NCBI GenBank assembly: GCA_025667525.1
Contig: CM046881.1
Location: 500,733,627 to 500,797,626 of the forward strand
DNA length: 64,000 nucleotides
Origin: Glebionis coronaria
Taxonomy: Eukaryota > Streptophyta > Magnoliopsida > Asterales > Asteraceae
Reading direction: 5' to 3'
Part shown: piece after piece, positions 9,769 to 20,557 of the stretch
Position numbering within the stretch: the first letter of the stretch is position 1
Layout: every line of letters begins with the position of its first letter
Notes under the pieces: generated by a model
The model's database searches: none
What the model saw: only the letters and a program-made list of their open reading frames with translations
What the model was told of the DNA's origin: nothing
Program-made: the position numbers and the translations under genes

Positions 9769-10707
9769 CCATCGTGTTCTTCGATTCACAACTGATGAAA
9801 GTCAGTCTTCACACTTAGTGAAGCCATCGTCGATTTTATGGTTTTAATACTATGATTAATCAATTCAATGTTTAGATGTGAGTTGAATAGTATGATTATC
9901 GGGGATTCGCAGCTTTGGTTGTGATTGAAAGATTTGAGATGAAGTTGGGATTTAATCTGTGTAGAGATGATGAGATTTGATCTGTTTGTTTAAGGTAAGT
10001 TGAGGAGAGAGAGACGGAGGGGTAGAATACGGTGAGGGAAATAGGTTTTGGATTTTTGTTGAGACTGTGACAGTATTTATTTAAAAAGAAAATGTGGACG
10101 GAGAAACCAAGGGACATTTAAGCTTTGACCACGTATTTGGCATCTTTCAGAATTTGAAGCCACGTTTTTCCATTACGTGTTGTATTCAAGTAAAACACAT
10201 TTTCATTATTTGGACTCGTTTTTTTTTTGACAATTGGGCCACGTATTTACTTTTACGTATTTACTTTGTTTTAATATAGGATATAAAATTTAAATAAATT
10301 GGTATTGAATAAATTGTTTTTGTTTCATTTTATAGATTTTATAAAATTTATATCCAAATTTTTATCATTTCAATTTTTATTCAAATCTTCTTTATTTTAC
10401 TTTTATTTTGAAAATTGTTATTTTGGATATTAATTTTTATTTTGGATATTAATTTTATTTTGATAATCAATTTTTATTTTTATTTTTATTCAAAATTTTT
10501 ATTTTGGAAAATTTTGTGATATTAAGTTATAGACGTGTTAAAGTGACAAGATTTAGTTGACGGGCGTTATTTTTGGAGTGAGTCGACTTTGATTTGGTCT
10601 CCGGTTTGTTTTATAAACGTTTGAGCCGATCACGAAATTTTTGAGCGGAGGAAAAGATATATTACCCAACAAAGATCCAAGAATTTTTCATTGAACGATA
10701 TGGATTC
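9769..10707 (+). repeat. Duplicated leader segment, copy 2
   Basis: The second copy of 7950-8887. It ends at ATGGATTC and continues without interruption into the gag-like frame. This copy is the one joined to the gene; copy 1 is the one joined to the 5' half of the leader. The near identity of the copies, compared with slightly greater divergence between the LTRs, suggests the duplication happened after the element had inserted here. Confidence 0.93.
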
Positions 10708-12934
10708 GTTGACTTCAACAGTTCACGAGGGAGAACTACAACACATGCAACTCAAAGAGATCAAACTGCGTAAAAAATCATTGGAAATCTTTCACGAACT
10801 CAAGACACATCTTGCACTTCTTTATCCGCACAACATGCCTGATCTTCCAGCTACGGTTCAAATATTCTTTGGCAAAGTGGATAATTTTAAAGAGAAGATT
10901 GTTAATAACTTGAATGAGTTACGGTTGCAACTTGAAAGGGAAAATCTTCATGAGGTTAAAACAAAGTTATGTCTAAAAATTATTCGCACACAGTTTAAGG
11001 ATTTCTTTGCTTCAACAATGGTACCTCCTTTTGATTATTCGACTCCAATCCTTCACCAGCTTTTCAACACGCATACGGGTTGTCAGACTGAAACCTTTAG
11101 AAGTGGTTTACTCAATCACATCAATATACTTGAGAAGTGTATTGAGGTCAGGTTCGTTAATTACAACGAGATACGGTTGAAAAAGGGTCAGATTCAAAGA
11201 ATCAAGGAGTAGTCTAAGTCATTGAATGCAGCAATACCTCATGAACATGATAGAGAAACATGCTTCAAGTTGTCATCAAAAGATGATTACATCTGCCCCG
11301 AGCAAGAAATAGATGCCAGTCTGGTCGTCAAGGTAAGCAATGGCAAGGAATCAGGAGGAACGCATGAAACAAGCAGGAAGTCACAAGCACCAACTGTTCA
11401 GGTGCCAAGTTTCAACAATATACAGCATGTTGAGCTTTCTGAACCTAATTATGCCAAACATGGGATGGAAAAGAGTGATAGCGATACCACTTCTGATTCA
11501 TCCGATGTGAGTCATAATAGAGGAGAAAGTGTTCAAAATGCTAAACATCATGATAAGTGTCTTATGACTGCTTCTTTAAATAATTCTGATTCTAGGATTA
11601 AAGAGCTTGAAATGATTTTAGCTTAGCAATCCAAAGAGCTTGAGGATGCCAAAATTGAATTTTCAAAGAAAACGGAAAAATTTGAAACGTATTTTGAAAA
11701 ACTTGAAAAGTCAAACGTTGTTCTTGAACGAAAATTGGATCAAACTGTTCTAGATTCTAAAGCTGAAAAGGATAATCTTTTGAAACAAATTAAGTTGCTT
11801 GAATCTAAGTTGGCATCTCAAGATAGATTGCTCAAAGAGAATGAGACTTTAAAAGCTCAAGTTCAGGAAAAGGTCTTTGCAATAGCGGCTCTGAAAAACG
11901 AATTGAGGAAAACTAAAGGAACTAGTGTGGACACTAAGCTTGAAAAACCATCAATCTTGGAGAAACCGCCTACAAATCAGTTCATTCGACAACCGACTGC
12001 ATTTAGATCCGAGCGATCACAATCCTCGAGACCGCGGTTTGCCTCCCAAGTTGATATGGTTCATCTTTCTAGACCAGTCACTCCACCAACTAGGGCCAAT
12101 ATGACTAAAACAGCTTTTGCAAGACCTAATCACATGATTGCATCAAGTCTCCCTAGACACAGTCCAAAGAACACGTCTCGAACTAGTTCAAATAACGTTC
12201 GCCATACATTTGGTCTAAGGGAAGCTAAGCAAAAGACACAAGTAAGAGATAGGCATTTCAAACCTAGTCAGATGCCTCCTAGTTTACCCAACACTGCTAA
12301 CCGTAGCATGTCACATCCTAGGAGCATCAATCAATCATCTAGGAACTCTAGATCTTACTCGGACATTAAATATGCTACTTGTAAAACATGTAGCAAATGT
12401 GTCTTTACGGCAAATCATGATTCTTGTATCAAGAAACTACTTAATGAGGTGAACTCCCGTGCTAGACTTAAATCCCAGTGGGTCGCTAAAATCAAACCCA
12501 TTGGTAAAATGTGGCGCCCCACTGGTAGAACTTTCACTCTTGTAGGAAACGAGTGCCCTTTAACTAGGATTGTCTCCGATTCTACTAAGACTACTAGGGA
12601 GGAAATTGCAAAGGATGATACATCACTTAAGCCTGAACTTAAGGTTTTCTATAAAAGGAAACGTTTGCCAACTAAGACAAGTGATTCATCTCCTCAGGTC
12701 ACCTCTTGCACAAGAAAAGACAATTATGAACCCCCACTTGCTTCTAAGATAGATATCGCTAACCCATATCAAAGCATGCAAATTCCTAATGAGAATGCAG
12801 GTACTACAGTTGATGTTCCAAAAGAACGAAGCGGTCCAATAGTTGTATACCGTTCAACTAAGGACACTCTTAGAGTTTGGTTGCTGAAGAAGCAGATATC
12901 GGAGAAACAAGTGTCTCAGGGGATTCATGGTTAA
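10700..12934 (+). pseudogene. Gag-like protein of copia-like element 2, two in-frame stops
   Basis: One reading frame from ATG 10700 to the stop at 12932-12934, about 745 codons, interrupted only by TAG at 11210-11212 and TAG at 11624-11626. The N-terminal part is Lys/Glu/Leu-rich. From about 11640 to 11920 a heptad-like Leu/Lys/Glu pattern (SKELEDAKIEF, LLKQIKLLESKL) predicts a coiled coil. A basic Ser/Arg/Pro-rich stretch follows, then a Cys-containing segment (CKTCSKC..C) and WRPTGRTFTLVGNECPLTR, a motif I associate with the end of gag in plant copia elements, especially from Asteraceae. Gag would form the particle shell. The second stop reads TAG CAA, consistent with CAG mutated to TAG. 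No pol domain follows. Confidence 0.75.
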
Positions 12935-13700
12935 GCTTACGAAAAGGACTTATAGTCACATCACAGACTATAACTCGATCTTCAAAGAAAGGAAAGTTTA
13001 TCGCCGATGGTAAACTTATCCTAACAACGAGAAATTAATTTTTCTCGGGCATGAGCTTATATCAAAAAGATTCCAAGTTTTTAAGCTCATGCACAATGGC
13101 TCCTCCTTAAATGACAGACGATGACCCGGACTTCAGAGACAGGGAAGTTTATCTACGCAACGATAACTTACCCTATTAACGAGAAATTAAGTTTTCTTGG
13201 ACATGAGCTTATCCTAAAACTATTCAAAGGTTTTAAGCTTGTGTATAAGGCTCATCATTAAATATCAGATGATGACCCGATCTTCAAATAAAGGAAAGCT
13301 TATCGCCGATGATAAACTTATCCTTAACAACGGGAAGTTTACAACTTCTCGGACTTGAGCTCGTTTTGTAAGATATTCAACATCTTAAGCTCAAGTAATT
13401 GGTTTTCAAAACATTGAACACAATTTTTCGAGAATTTCTTAAAAAGGTTTTCTAAATCTTTCAAAATTATGTGTTCAAAAAATGTTTTGATAAAAAGAGC
13501 ATGTCTTCTGGAATCGATAATATTTACGATACTAGAAATGTCATTCAATAATGACACGGGGTTGTAAATAAAGTTCGAGCAAAAGTTCAAATGTTTTAAA
13601 ACATGCTCAAAATGGTTTGCTATTATTTCAGATAGTAACCCGCTTTTCATAATCAAGTCAAGCATTTCACCGGAAAGCTTTGACTCAACAACGGGAATTC
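12935..13700 (+). repeat. Degenerate tandem repeat, period about 160-180 bp
   Basis: Three to four imperfect copies of a unit with the order: GGAAAGTTTATCGC..GAT, AAACTTATC, AACGAGAAATTAA, TTTCTCGG.CATGAGCTTAT, TTTTAAGCTCATG, AATGACAGATGATGACCCG. Copies begin near 12980, 13135, 13290 and, weakly, 13660. Non-coding region after gag. Confidence 0.6.
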
Positions 13701-16221
13701 ATTTTCTCGGGCATGATTTACTTTACAACCATGTAAGGGATTGTGTTTACTTTATAACACAATCTAACACGGATAAATGTACGTGTCAGTGCATTTATTT
13801 GTTAAAACAAGAGAAATCTTGTTTTTATGAAGTTATCATCTCCACCAACCGTAGCAATTTACAATTGATATCTACATACTCGACGATGCGACTACTCAAA
13901 CGGCGACTACAGCTCTTTCAATAGAACACGGGTCAACAATTGAGGGGGAGCAATTGTCCAGCATTCAGAATCTTTGACGCCAAAAGTGCCAAAGTTCACA
14001 TGTTGGTGTCAAGACAACGATATCAATCAAATGGAGTCAAGAGATAACTTCAGACGTGATGAGGCGACCAACATTCGTGAATAAGAACCATGTGCTTCTT
14101 TCATATGATGTTCTTCATCATTCAGGTCCAACCTCATAAACCGCTAATCTTGTGAAATCATTATCATATATGATATTTGCACGTGATAAATACCTTACAC
14201 TTGTGTTTAAAAGGTATTTAATTTACGTCTCAAGTAGTCCCTCATTAATTTGAGGGGGAGCTTGTGTAATTCATGAAGATATATGGCTTTGCATTTTTCT
14301 TCCCAAATTTTCTTAAAATGCTATTAAATCAATTGATATTAAAAACATCGATTGGGTTAATATTTTTAATATGGGGTAGAAAATGTGATTTAATATGGGA
14401 AATGATTAATCACAAATGGTTTGACTTAACGTGTTAGCTCATCCCTACATGTGCGAAATGTTTTCGGATATCGTGACATATGTTAAGGGGGAGCAAAATG
14501 GATTGCACTTCAAAATGGATTTCATGGTGACATATACTTACCCAAAACATCTCTATTCACGACGGTGAAGATTGTGGTGACATAAGGATGGTAGGATAGG
14601 TTAAAGTCCAATGATTCCTCTAGAACCGGAGGAATCTTCCCAAGGACATTCCATAGCTAGAAATAGTAGTCCTTAGGAAAGATGGAGAAAGATTGTGAAC
14701 GTAGCTGAATGCCGACCAAGTACTTAAGTTAGCACTGGAACAATCACAACAAGGTGCTAGTGATGACGTATTGGTAAGCATTGAAGGGGTTGAAGAATGA
14801 AAAAGAATTGTAAAGATAAAGGGTGTAAAGAAAGAAGCCCTCCTCACAACTTAGGCAGAAACCGGGTCAATACATATGCTATTAAGATCATTGTTTAATG
14901 ATTCTTGATATTAAAGACAGACATCATGGACCCAGTGATGCAAGGAACAACCCATCCCAGCTAACTCAGATATCTTTCAAAAGATATTTGTTTTAATCAC
15001 ACAGAGACAACACATTATCTATTGATTTATTCACTCTGAATAAATTGGTATAGAAATGGTGGCACTCCTCTCCAGCCTCCGATCACTAAAATCCAATATG
15101 CACGATTGAGTCTAGAGCCATTTGAGATCATCAAATATCTCATTAGGACACACTTTCATAATTCCTTGCTTCTTCACACACTGCGAAAAGTAAGAAAGAT
15201 CTTAAGAGTCCTACGCAAAATCTTCATGATCTTGCCTGAACATCCGAGTAATACGAAAGTATTTACAATGAAGATGGAAATCCTTCTTGAGCAAACATCA
15301 AAAAGCTCATGGTAGGTGACTTGTGCGATTCTTAATGAATCAAACTTGTGATAACTGGAAAGCAAAAGTGGTTTAATTCTTAAATGAATTTAAACACGTT
15401 CCAGGCCTCTACGCAATATCTTAGTGATCTTGCCAGAACACTCAGAGTGATACCTTAGTGTTCACAGTGATGAGTGGAAATCCTTCTAGTGTTAACCTCA
15501 AACAGCACTTGGTAGGTAACTTGCAAGATTCTATACGAATCAAGCTCGTAACAACTGGAAAGCAACGATGGTGCGGTTCTTAATTGAACTTCACTTGTTC
15601 CAGGACGGCTTCAAATCATGCGGATATTATTATCCAAATGATTCACTCTTTATGTTCGCAGTCAGCTTTGGACGGTCGAATAAAGAGAACGGGTTTACCC
15701 ACGAAATCTTGTCAAGGAGGTTCTTAATTGAAACTACCTGCCACAAGTACGATAGTTAATATCTTCCAACGGTCTTCACCGACCAGAGGTAAAGTGCTAC
15801 CGATTTAGAATGAAATGTTCAAAGCCATTTCATCCGTGTATATGTTTTGTTGCTAACTGTCTTATGCAGTGTAACAAGAAGGTGGCATTGCGGTGTACAA
15901 TCCAGAAGAAGTCGTCACCACATGCTAATACTAAATGCACTTAATACTTCATCAAATTCTAGAAAGTCTAAAAGTCAAGTCTTCCGTTGTATCAAACTCT
16001 GAAGCTTTCAAGAATTACGAAGGTATAAGTATGTGGAACATGAAGTCACAAGGAGGCAAATATCACAAGTGATGAATGCACAAGGTCAAGGCAAGAGAAC
16101 ATGCTCAAGACTAAAGTCAAAGATCTCATCAGCATATTCACAAGAACAAGATCGAAGACTCAAGCATGGTATGCTAGGTTTAAGATTTTGTAAAATGGTG
16201 TGACCTCCCTTTGGGGGAGAT
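13701..16221 (+). other. Long 3' non-coding region with several polypurine tracts
   Basis: 2.5 kb between the gag-like gene and the 3' LTR without a recognisable domain. Purine tracts of the polypurine type occur at about 13945 (TGAGGGGGAGC), 14251 (TGAGGGGGAGC), 14488 (TAAGGGGGAGC) and finally 16210-16221 (TTTGGGGGAGAT), which primes the 3' LTR. Multiple tracts are a known trait of the Sirevirus branch. The minus-strand frame at 14620-14847 shows nothing recognisable. Confidence 0.55.
15190..15605 (+). repeat. Tandem repeat of about 200 bp, two copies and a trace of a third
   Basis: Copy A (about 15210-15405) and copy B (about 15410-15605) share in order CTACGCAA.ATCTT, GATCTTGCC.GAACA, GTGGAAATCCTTCT or its variant, GGTAGGT.ACTTG, CAA.CT.GT.A.AACTGGAAAGCAA and the ending GTTCCAGG. 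Part of the pattern (TCTTAATTGAA) recurs near 15720. No coding meaning seen. Confidence 0.6.
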
Positions 16222-16636
16222 TGTTGGAAATACGTTTTTCCAAGGAAAGTCTCGGTCACATCATTATTAGCATAGATCACGAGCTATAGACTATTTAGGA
16301 CAGTGTAACTTGGAGTGACCTCCCTTTGGGGAGATTGTTGGAAATACGTTTTTACGTATTTAGAAAGGATCGGTCACTCCAAATATAGATACAAGTATTG
16401 GGCTCGTGATCTAATGTATTAAGGTATAGCCCATATAGCCCACATGTAGGGTGGGCTATATAAACCCCCCTCCTAGCATGTTAGGAGGGGTTGTTGAACA
16501 CTTTCATCTATCACAATTCCATCTTTCTTTTTCTTTCCTTTCTCTCTCTACACCCTCATCTTCTTCTTCCTCCATCTCCATTAAATCAATAGATCTATTC
16601 TTTGTTTACCAAATCCCAAGATTACGTAGACCTTCA
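16222..16636 (+). repeat. 3' LTR of copia-like element 2
   Basis: 415 bp, same length as the 5' LTR. It is preceded by the purine tract and followed by the target duplication gcact (16637-16641). It too contains the internal purine tract plus TGTTGGAAATACG copy, shortened by one G. Confidence 0.93.
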
Positions 16637-16641
16637 GCACT

Positions 16642-16848
16642 CTTGATCTTTTGACTTCGTCTTTTCCCGTTTTCTTCGATAAAAGCCCGTGAAAGCCCGT
16701 GTTTTCTTCCTTTTTAATCTTTTGGTCCTAAAACACAATAAAAACACAAACCACGCATAATTCCGACTTTTACGACATAAAATACACGTTTTGGTCTTGT
16801 TATTATAGGAAATAAGTGGTAAAAGGATAAGTGTTTTCACACTTATTA
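16642..16848 (-). repeat. 3' LTR of gypsy element A, proximal part
   Basis: The remaining 207 bp of the gypsy 3' LTR after the nested insertion, matching 26322-26526 with a 10-base tandem repeat (AAGCCCGTG twice) that is single in the other LTR. It ends CACTTATTA, the same end as the 5' LTR. Reading the minus strand, this is where the 3' LTR begins with TAATAAGTGTG. Confidence 0.9.
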
Positions 16849-18870
16849 AATCCTCTACACTTGACCATTGCAATGCCCTCATGCAATGCATTAATTTTGA
16901 AGCACGGTTTACATTTTCCATCATAAATAACCCACTTTGGCCTTTATTAAATACTAAACATAAAAAGATAGAAACAAGTAAAGAAATTAAAAACTTACAT
17001 TTGGTTTTGGCTGCCATGAACGTTTATCATCCTCAAGTTTCACGTTCCCCATACCAAGCTTAAAAACGAGATCATTGTTATTATAAGTTAGCAAACTAAC
17101 ACGAGTTCATGTGGGCCAATTATTTACTTAGACTCCCTTATTCCTAGGTGTATCTCTTATATTTTATTTTTGTCTTGAATGATCACGAGGATGCATTGTT
17201 TGACTTATTTCGATAGTTATTTAGGCCGAAAATAAAGTGAACAATTTAATCAATAGTTAGCTAAAGGACAAAATCTTTTAAAACTGCTTCTCGGGACCTC
17301 ATAAAGTTCATATCTTGGCATAACTCGCTTCACGATTTGAGACCTTTCTCGGACCGATATTTGGCAGCGACTTCATACTTCAAATCTTTGAGAGACGTTC
17401 ATGAAATAATGGCCTTCTCTTCATAATAGGAATATTTTCACTTGAAGTTTTGAGAGATTCTTCATATTTGGACCACGACTTCTTCATTTTTCTCCAATCT
17501 TTATTTTGGACTTTGATATACAACGATCCGCCTCCTTTTAGGACTTGGATCTATTTATCCTCATACCTTGTTAGGGCCTTTATGGATAGACTTCTCCATG
17601 ATCTTTAGGGGAGTATTTGCTTTTCGTCGTGTGTCTCGATCCTTCATATAGATTTTCGATAAATGATTCTTCACATCACTTTTGGATCTTTAGCAACAAA
17701 ATGTAGCCCTCATGCCTTGTTAGGGCCTTTTCGGACTCGCCAATCTTCGCATCCCGCTTCAATAAGTTATGCCTTGGCTATGAACTCTAATCCGTACCGA
17801 GCAACTTTTAAACGATCTTGGGCTAGAAGCTAAGTAACCTTTTAAATCGTACAACCTTATTTATTGCAGATAAATTTATTAACAAGCGAAGGGAGAATAA
17901 GCTTATAAGTAACTCACATAAATTCACGAAAGAATACCAAACTTATAATTGACTCTATCATCTCTCGTTCTCCACAGTTTAAAATCTCAAGTAATGAGAC
18001 TCGTGGATGCTTAGCCTATTGAATCAAAGTTTTGGGTTTTCGAGTCGCCTATAGGATCTTGCAAATTCTTAAACTTTTTCAAGTTTTAGAAATCGCATTT
18101 TAAAGTTCCCTTGATAAACGACTCTCTAGGATCAATTATAGGAACTTGCGAAAAGTTCTTGTTCTTAACCCGTGAGAGTTAAGACTTTCGCGTTTTATAG
18201 CTCCCTATATAAAAGCCTAGCAAAACTTGACTTAAACACGTTAAGGATACTAGCTAGAGTAAACTTAGATAAGTAAACTCGGGTTGAGTCAAAATGTTCA
18301 TGACTAAGAAAAATTTAAAACCACTTTATTTAAGCAAGGAAAGAAAATAACCATAATGAAGAAAAATACCACTATACAACTAGGCCAAAATAGATTAAAT
18401 TTTTTTGAAAAATGTCAAAAAATCAAATTTTCCGGTTAAAATGAGGGCAGATTCATGGAAAAGACCACTTACTTCGATAAAAGTCCCCCTACACTTGAGA
18501 TAAACATTGTCCTCAATGTTTAAGCATGTGGGAGTAAACTCCCCTACACTTAGGACATTGTGAACTTTGTTTAAATCTTGCTAAGGAAAGGACAACTAAA
18601 GTGAATTCAATGTGAACATATAAGATATGAAATATTGAATCACGAGAGTTTAGGATAGAACCGGGAAATAGGAACACGGTATCACGGTTCGTCAAAAGTC
18701 ATCAAGGTGGATCTTTGAAGCTTTAATCCCTGCACAACACAAGAAACAAGACAACAAACACATACGGGGCTCCCCCTACACTTATTATGAAAGCAGTAAA
18801 GGATAGAACACGGTTTGCCTCCCGAGAAGCGCTTGTTTTTGTTCACCCAGTCACAAGCCTGACTCGACCC
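16849..18870 (-). other. Gypsy A region between integrase and 3' LTR, with repeated polypurine-like tracts
   Basis: About 2 kb with no open frame of note; no envelope-like gene was seen. On the minus strand the tract AAGTGTAGAGGATT abuts the LTR (16849-16863). Very similar tracts, AAGTGTAGGGGGA or AAGTGTAGGGGA, recur at about 18484-18496, 18538-18551 and 18771-18782. The last of these even continues into TAATAAGTGTAG, echoing the LTR start. Confidence 0.6.
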
Positions 18871-18873
18871 AAT

Positions 18874-19746
18874 TTAGTTCATGGGGAACATGGTGAGGGA
18901 TGGAATCATCTCTTGAGAGATGTCCTCACCAAAGTACAGCATCAAACGCTGGCCATTCACCTTGAAATTGGGCCCATTTGGCTGAGAAAGCTCAATGGTC
19001 CCATATGGAAAGACTTTGGCGACGGTGAATGGACCAGACCAGCGGCTCTTCAACTTGCCAGAGAAGATCTTTAATCGAGAGTTAAAAAGTAAGACTTGAT
19101 CACCAACGTCGAACTCTTGGTTCTTAATCCTTGCGTCATGAATGATCTTGGTCTTCTCCTTGTAGATCAGTGAGTTCTCGTAAGCTTCATTCCTCAGTTC
19201 GTTGAGCTCGTTGAGTTGAATCTTGCGATTATCACCGGCTTTGTTGATGTCGAAGTTAGCCCACTTCAAGGCCCAGTGCGCCTTATGTTCCAGCTCGATG
19301 GGAAGGTGGCATGCTTTCCCGTACACAAGACGATAAGGTGTACAACCGATCGGGGTCTTATAAGCAGTACGGAAAGCCCACAGAGCATCATCTAACTTAT
19401 CGGCCCACGCGGCGCGATGCTCTCCCACAGTACGCTCCAAAATTCGCTTCAATCCACGGTTAGAAATCTCGGCTTGCCCATTGGTTTGGGGATGATAGGC
19501 GGTGGAAAGACGGTGATTAACACCATACTTAGCCATGACTCTTGCAAATTGATCATTGCAAAAATGAGTCCCGCGGTCACTGATAATAGCACGAGGAACG
19601 CCGAATCGAGCGAAAAGCTGCTTTAAAAAGTTCACAACCACCCTCGCATCGTTCGTTGGGAGAGCCTTAGCTTCAACCCATTTAGAAACGTAGTCAACGG
19701 CTACGAGGATGTACTTGTTCCTTTTGGATGATGGAAATGGCCCCAT
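18874..19746 (-). CDS. Integrase core and C-terminal part, gypsy element A
   Basis: 290 codons encoding the catalytic half of a Ty3/gypsy integrase, which inserts the DNA copy into the host genome. The DDE core is visible: Asp in AVDYVSKW (near residue 18), Asp in SDRGTHF (near 58) and Glu in PQTNGQAE (near 93). The conserved [16 protein letters not shown] block follows, then a basic linker and the C-terminal [13 protein letters not shown] fold. All three catalytic residues are present. Upstream the frame is broken: the zinc-binding N-terminus lies in two other frames at 19701-20000. The frame start here is a mere reading-frame boundary, not a true start. Confidence 0.9.
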   Translation of the reverse strand: MGPFPSSKRNKYILVAVDYVSKWVEAKALPTNDARVVVNFLKQLFARFGVPRAIISDRGTHFCNDQFARVMAKYGVNHRLSTAYHPQTNGQAEISNRGLKRILERTVGEHRAAWADKLDDALWAFRTAYKTPIGCTPYRLVYGKACHLPIELEHKAHWALKWANFDINKAGDNRKIQLNELNELRNEAYENSLIYKEKTKIIHDARIKNQEFDVGDQVLLFNSRLKIFSGKLKSRWSGPFTVAKVFPYGTIELSQPNGPNFKVNGQRLMLYFGEDISQEMIPSLTMFPMN

Positions 19747-20557
19747 AAAGTCGATGCCCCATACGTCAAAGATTTCACATTCCTGTATGAAATTTGAGGC
19801 ATCTCATCTTTATGTGTGATCTTGCCTTGGCGTTGGCAAGCATCACAATGCTTAACCATTTCGTGAGCGTCACGATAAATGGTGGGCAATAGAATCCAGA
19901 GTCAAACACTTTCTTAGCGGTGTAGTTGGGACCAAAGTGACCACCGGTGGGTCCTTTATGGCAAGCAGCAAGGATTTGCAAAGCTTCCGGTCCATCAACA
20001 CATCGACGAATGATCAGATCAGCACATTGTTTGAATAGAAAAGGGTCATCCCAAAAGTAAGTCTTAACATCATTCAAGAACTTCTTCTTTTGTTGGGATG
20101 TTAACCCTTTGATGAGAACACCACCCGCTAAGTAGTTTGCAATGTCCGCAAACCACGGGGTGTCATCAAGATTGAGATTTATAGACATTAAGGTCTCAAG
20201 GGGGAAAGAGTCATTGATCTCTTTGTTCGGATGATCCCCTTGGTATGGATCCTCAAGTCTACTCAGATGATCCGCGGCTAGGTTTTCAGCACCCTTCTTG
20301 TCACGAATTTCAATGTTGAATTCTTGAAGGAGTAAAACCCAGCGAAGAAGTCTTGGCTTAGAGTCGTGCTTAGTCATCAAGTACTTCAACGCGGAATGGT
20401 CCGTGTATACGATGGTGGTGGATAAAACAAGATAGGGGCGAAATTTTTCAAAAGCATAGACAACAGCTAAAAGCTCTTTTTCGGTTGTCGTATAATGCAA
20501 TTGAGCCCCCGTCATTGTTTTGCTAGCATAGTGGATTGGTTGGAAGTGTTTATTCAC
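19701..20557 (-). CDS. RNase H and integrase zinc-finger region, gypsy element A (frameshifted)
   Basis: The frame 20557-19775 encodes RNase H, which removes the RNA template: [11 protein letters not shown], the Glu of [13 protein letters not shown], the Asp of [11 protein letters not shown], then ADHLSRLE. An integrase N-terminal zinc finger begins at [10 protein letters not shown] (two His). Its cysteine pair CDACQR is in a different frame (19889-19701), so a frameshift near 19880 splits the finger, and another joins it to the core at 19746. A further frameshift at about 20556 separates it from reverse transcriptase. All are single-frame changes in one gag-pol gene. Confidence 0.85.

Larger units (their letters stand above)
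6252..16636 (+). mobile_element. Copia-like element 2 (gag-only, Sirevirus-like) inside the gypsy A LTR
   Basis: A plus-strand LTR element, 10,385 bp, with 415-bp LTRs (TG..CA), target duplication gcact (6247-6251 and 16637-16641), an initiator-Met tRNA primer site directly after the 5' LTR and the purine tract TTTGGGGGAGAT before the 3' LTR. The only coding region recognised is gag-like (10700-12934); no protease, integrase or reverse transcriptase was found, so it would depend on a partner element. Several extra GGGGGAG tracts in the 3' region, a long coiled-coil gag and the primer site resemble the Sirevirus branch of copia. The LTRs differ by five substitutions and two single-base gaps by eye. 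It carries a mitochondrial DNA insert. Confidence 0.92.

Noticed and set aside
18787..19074. Plus-strand frame over the integrase end
   Set aside because: Antisense shadow of the gypsy integrase, which has clear motifs on the minus strand.
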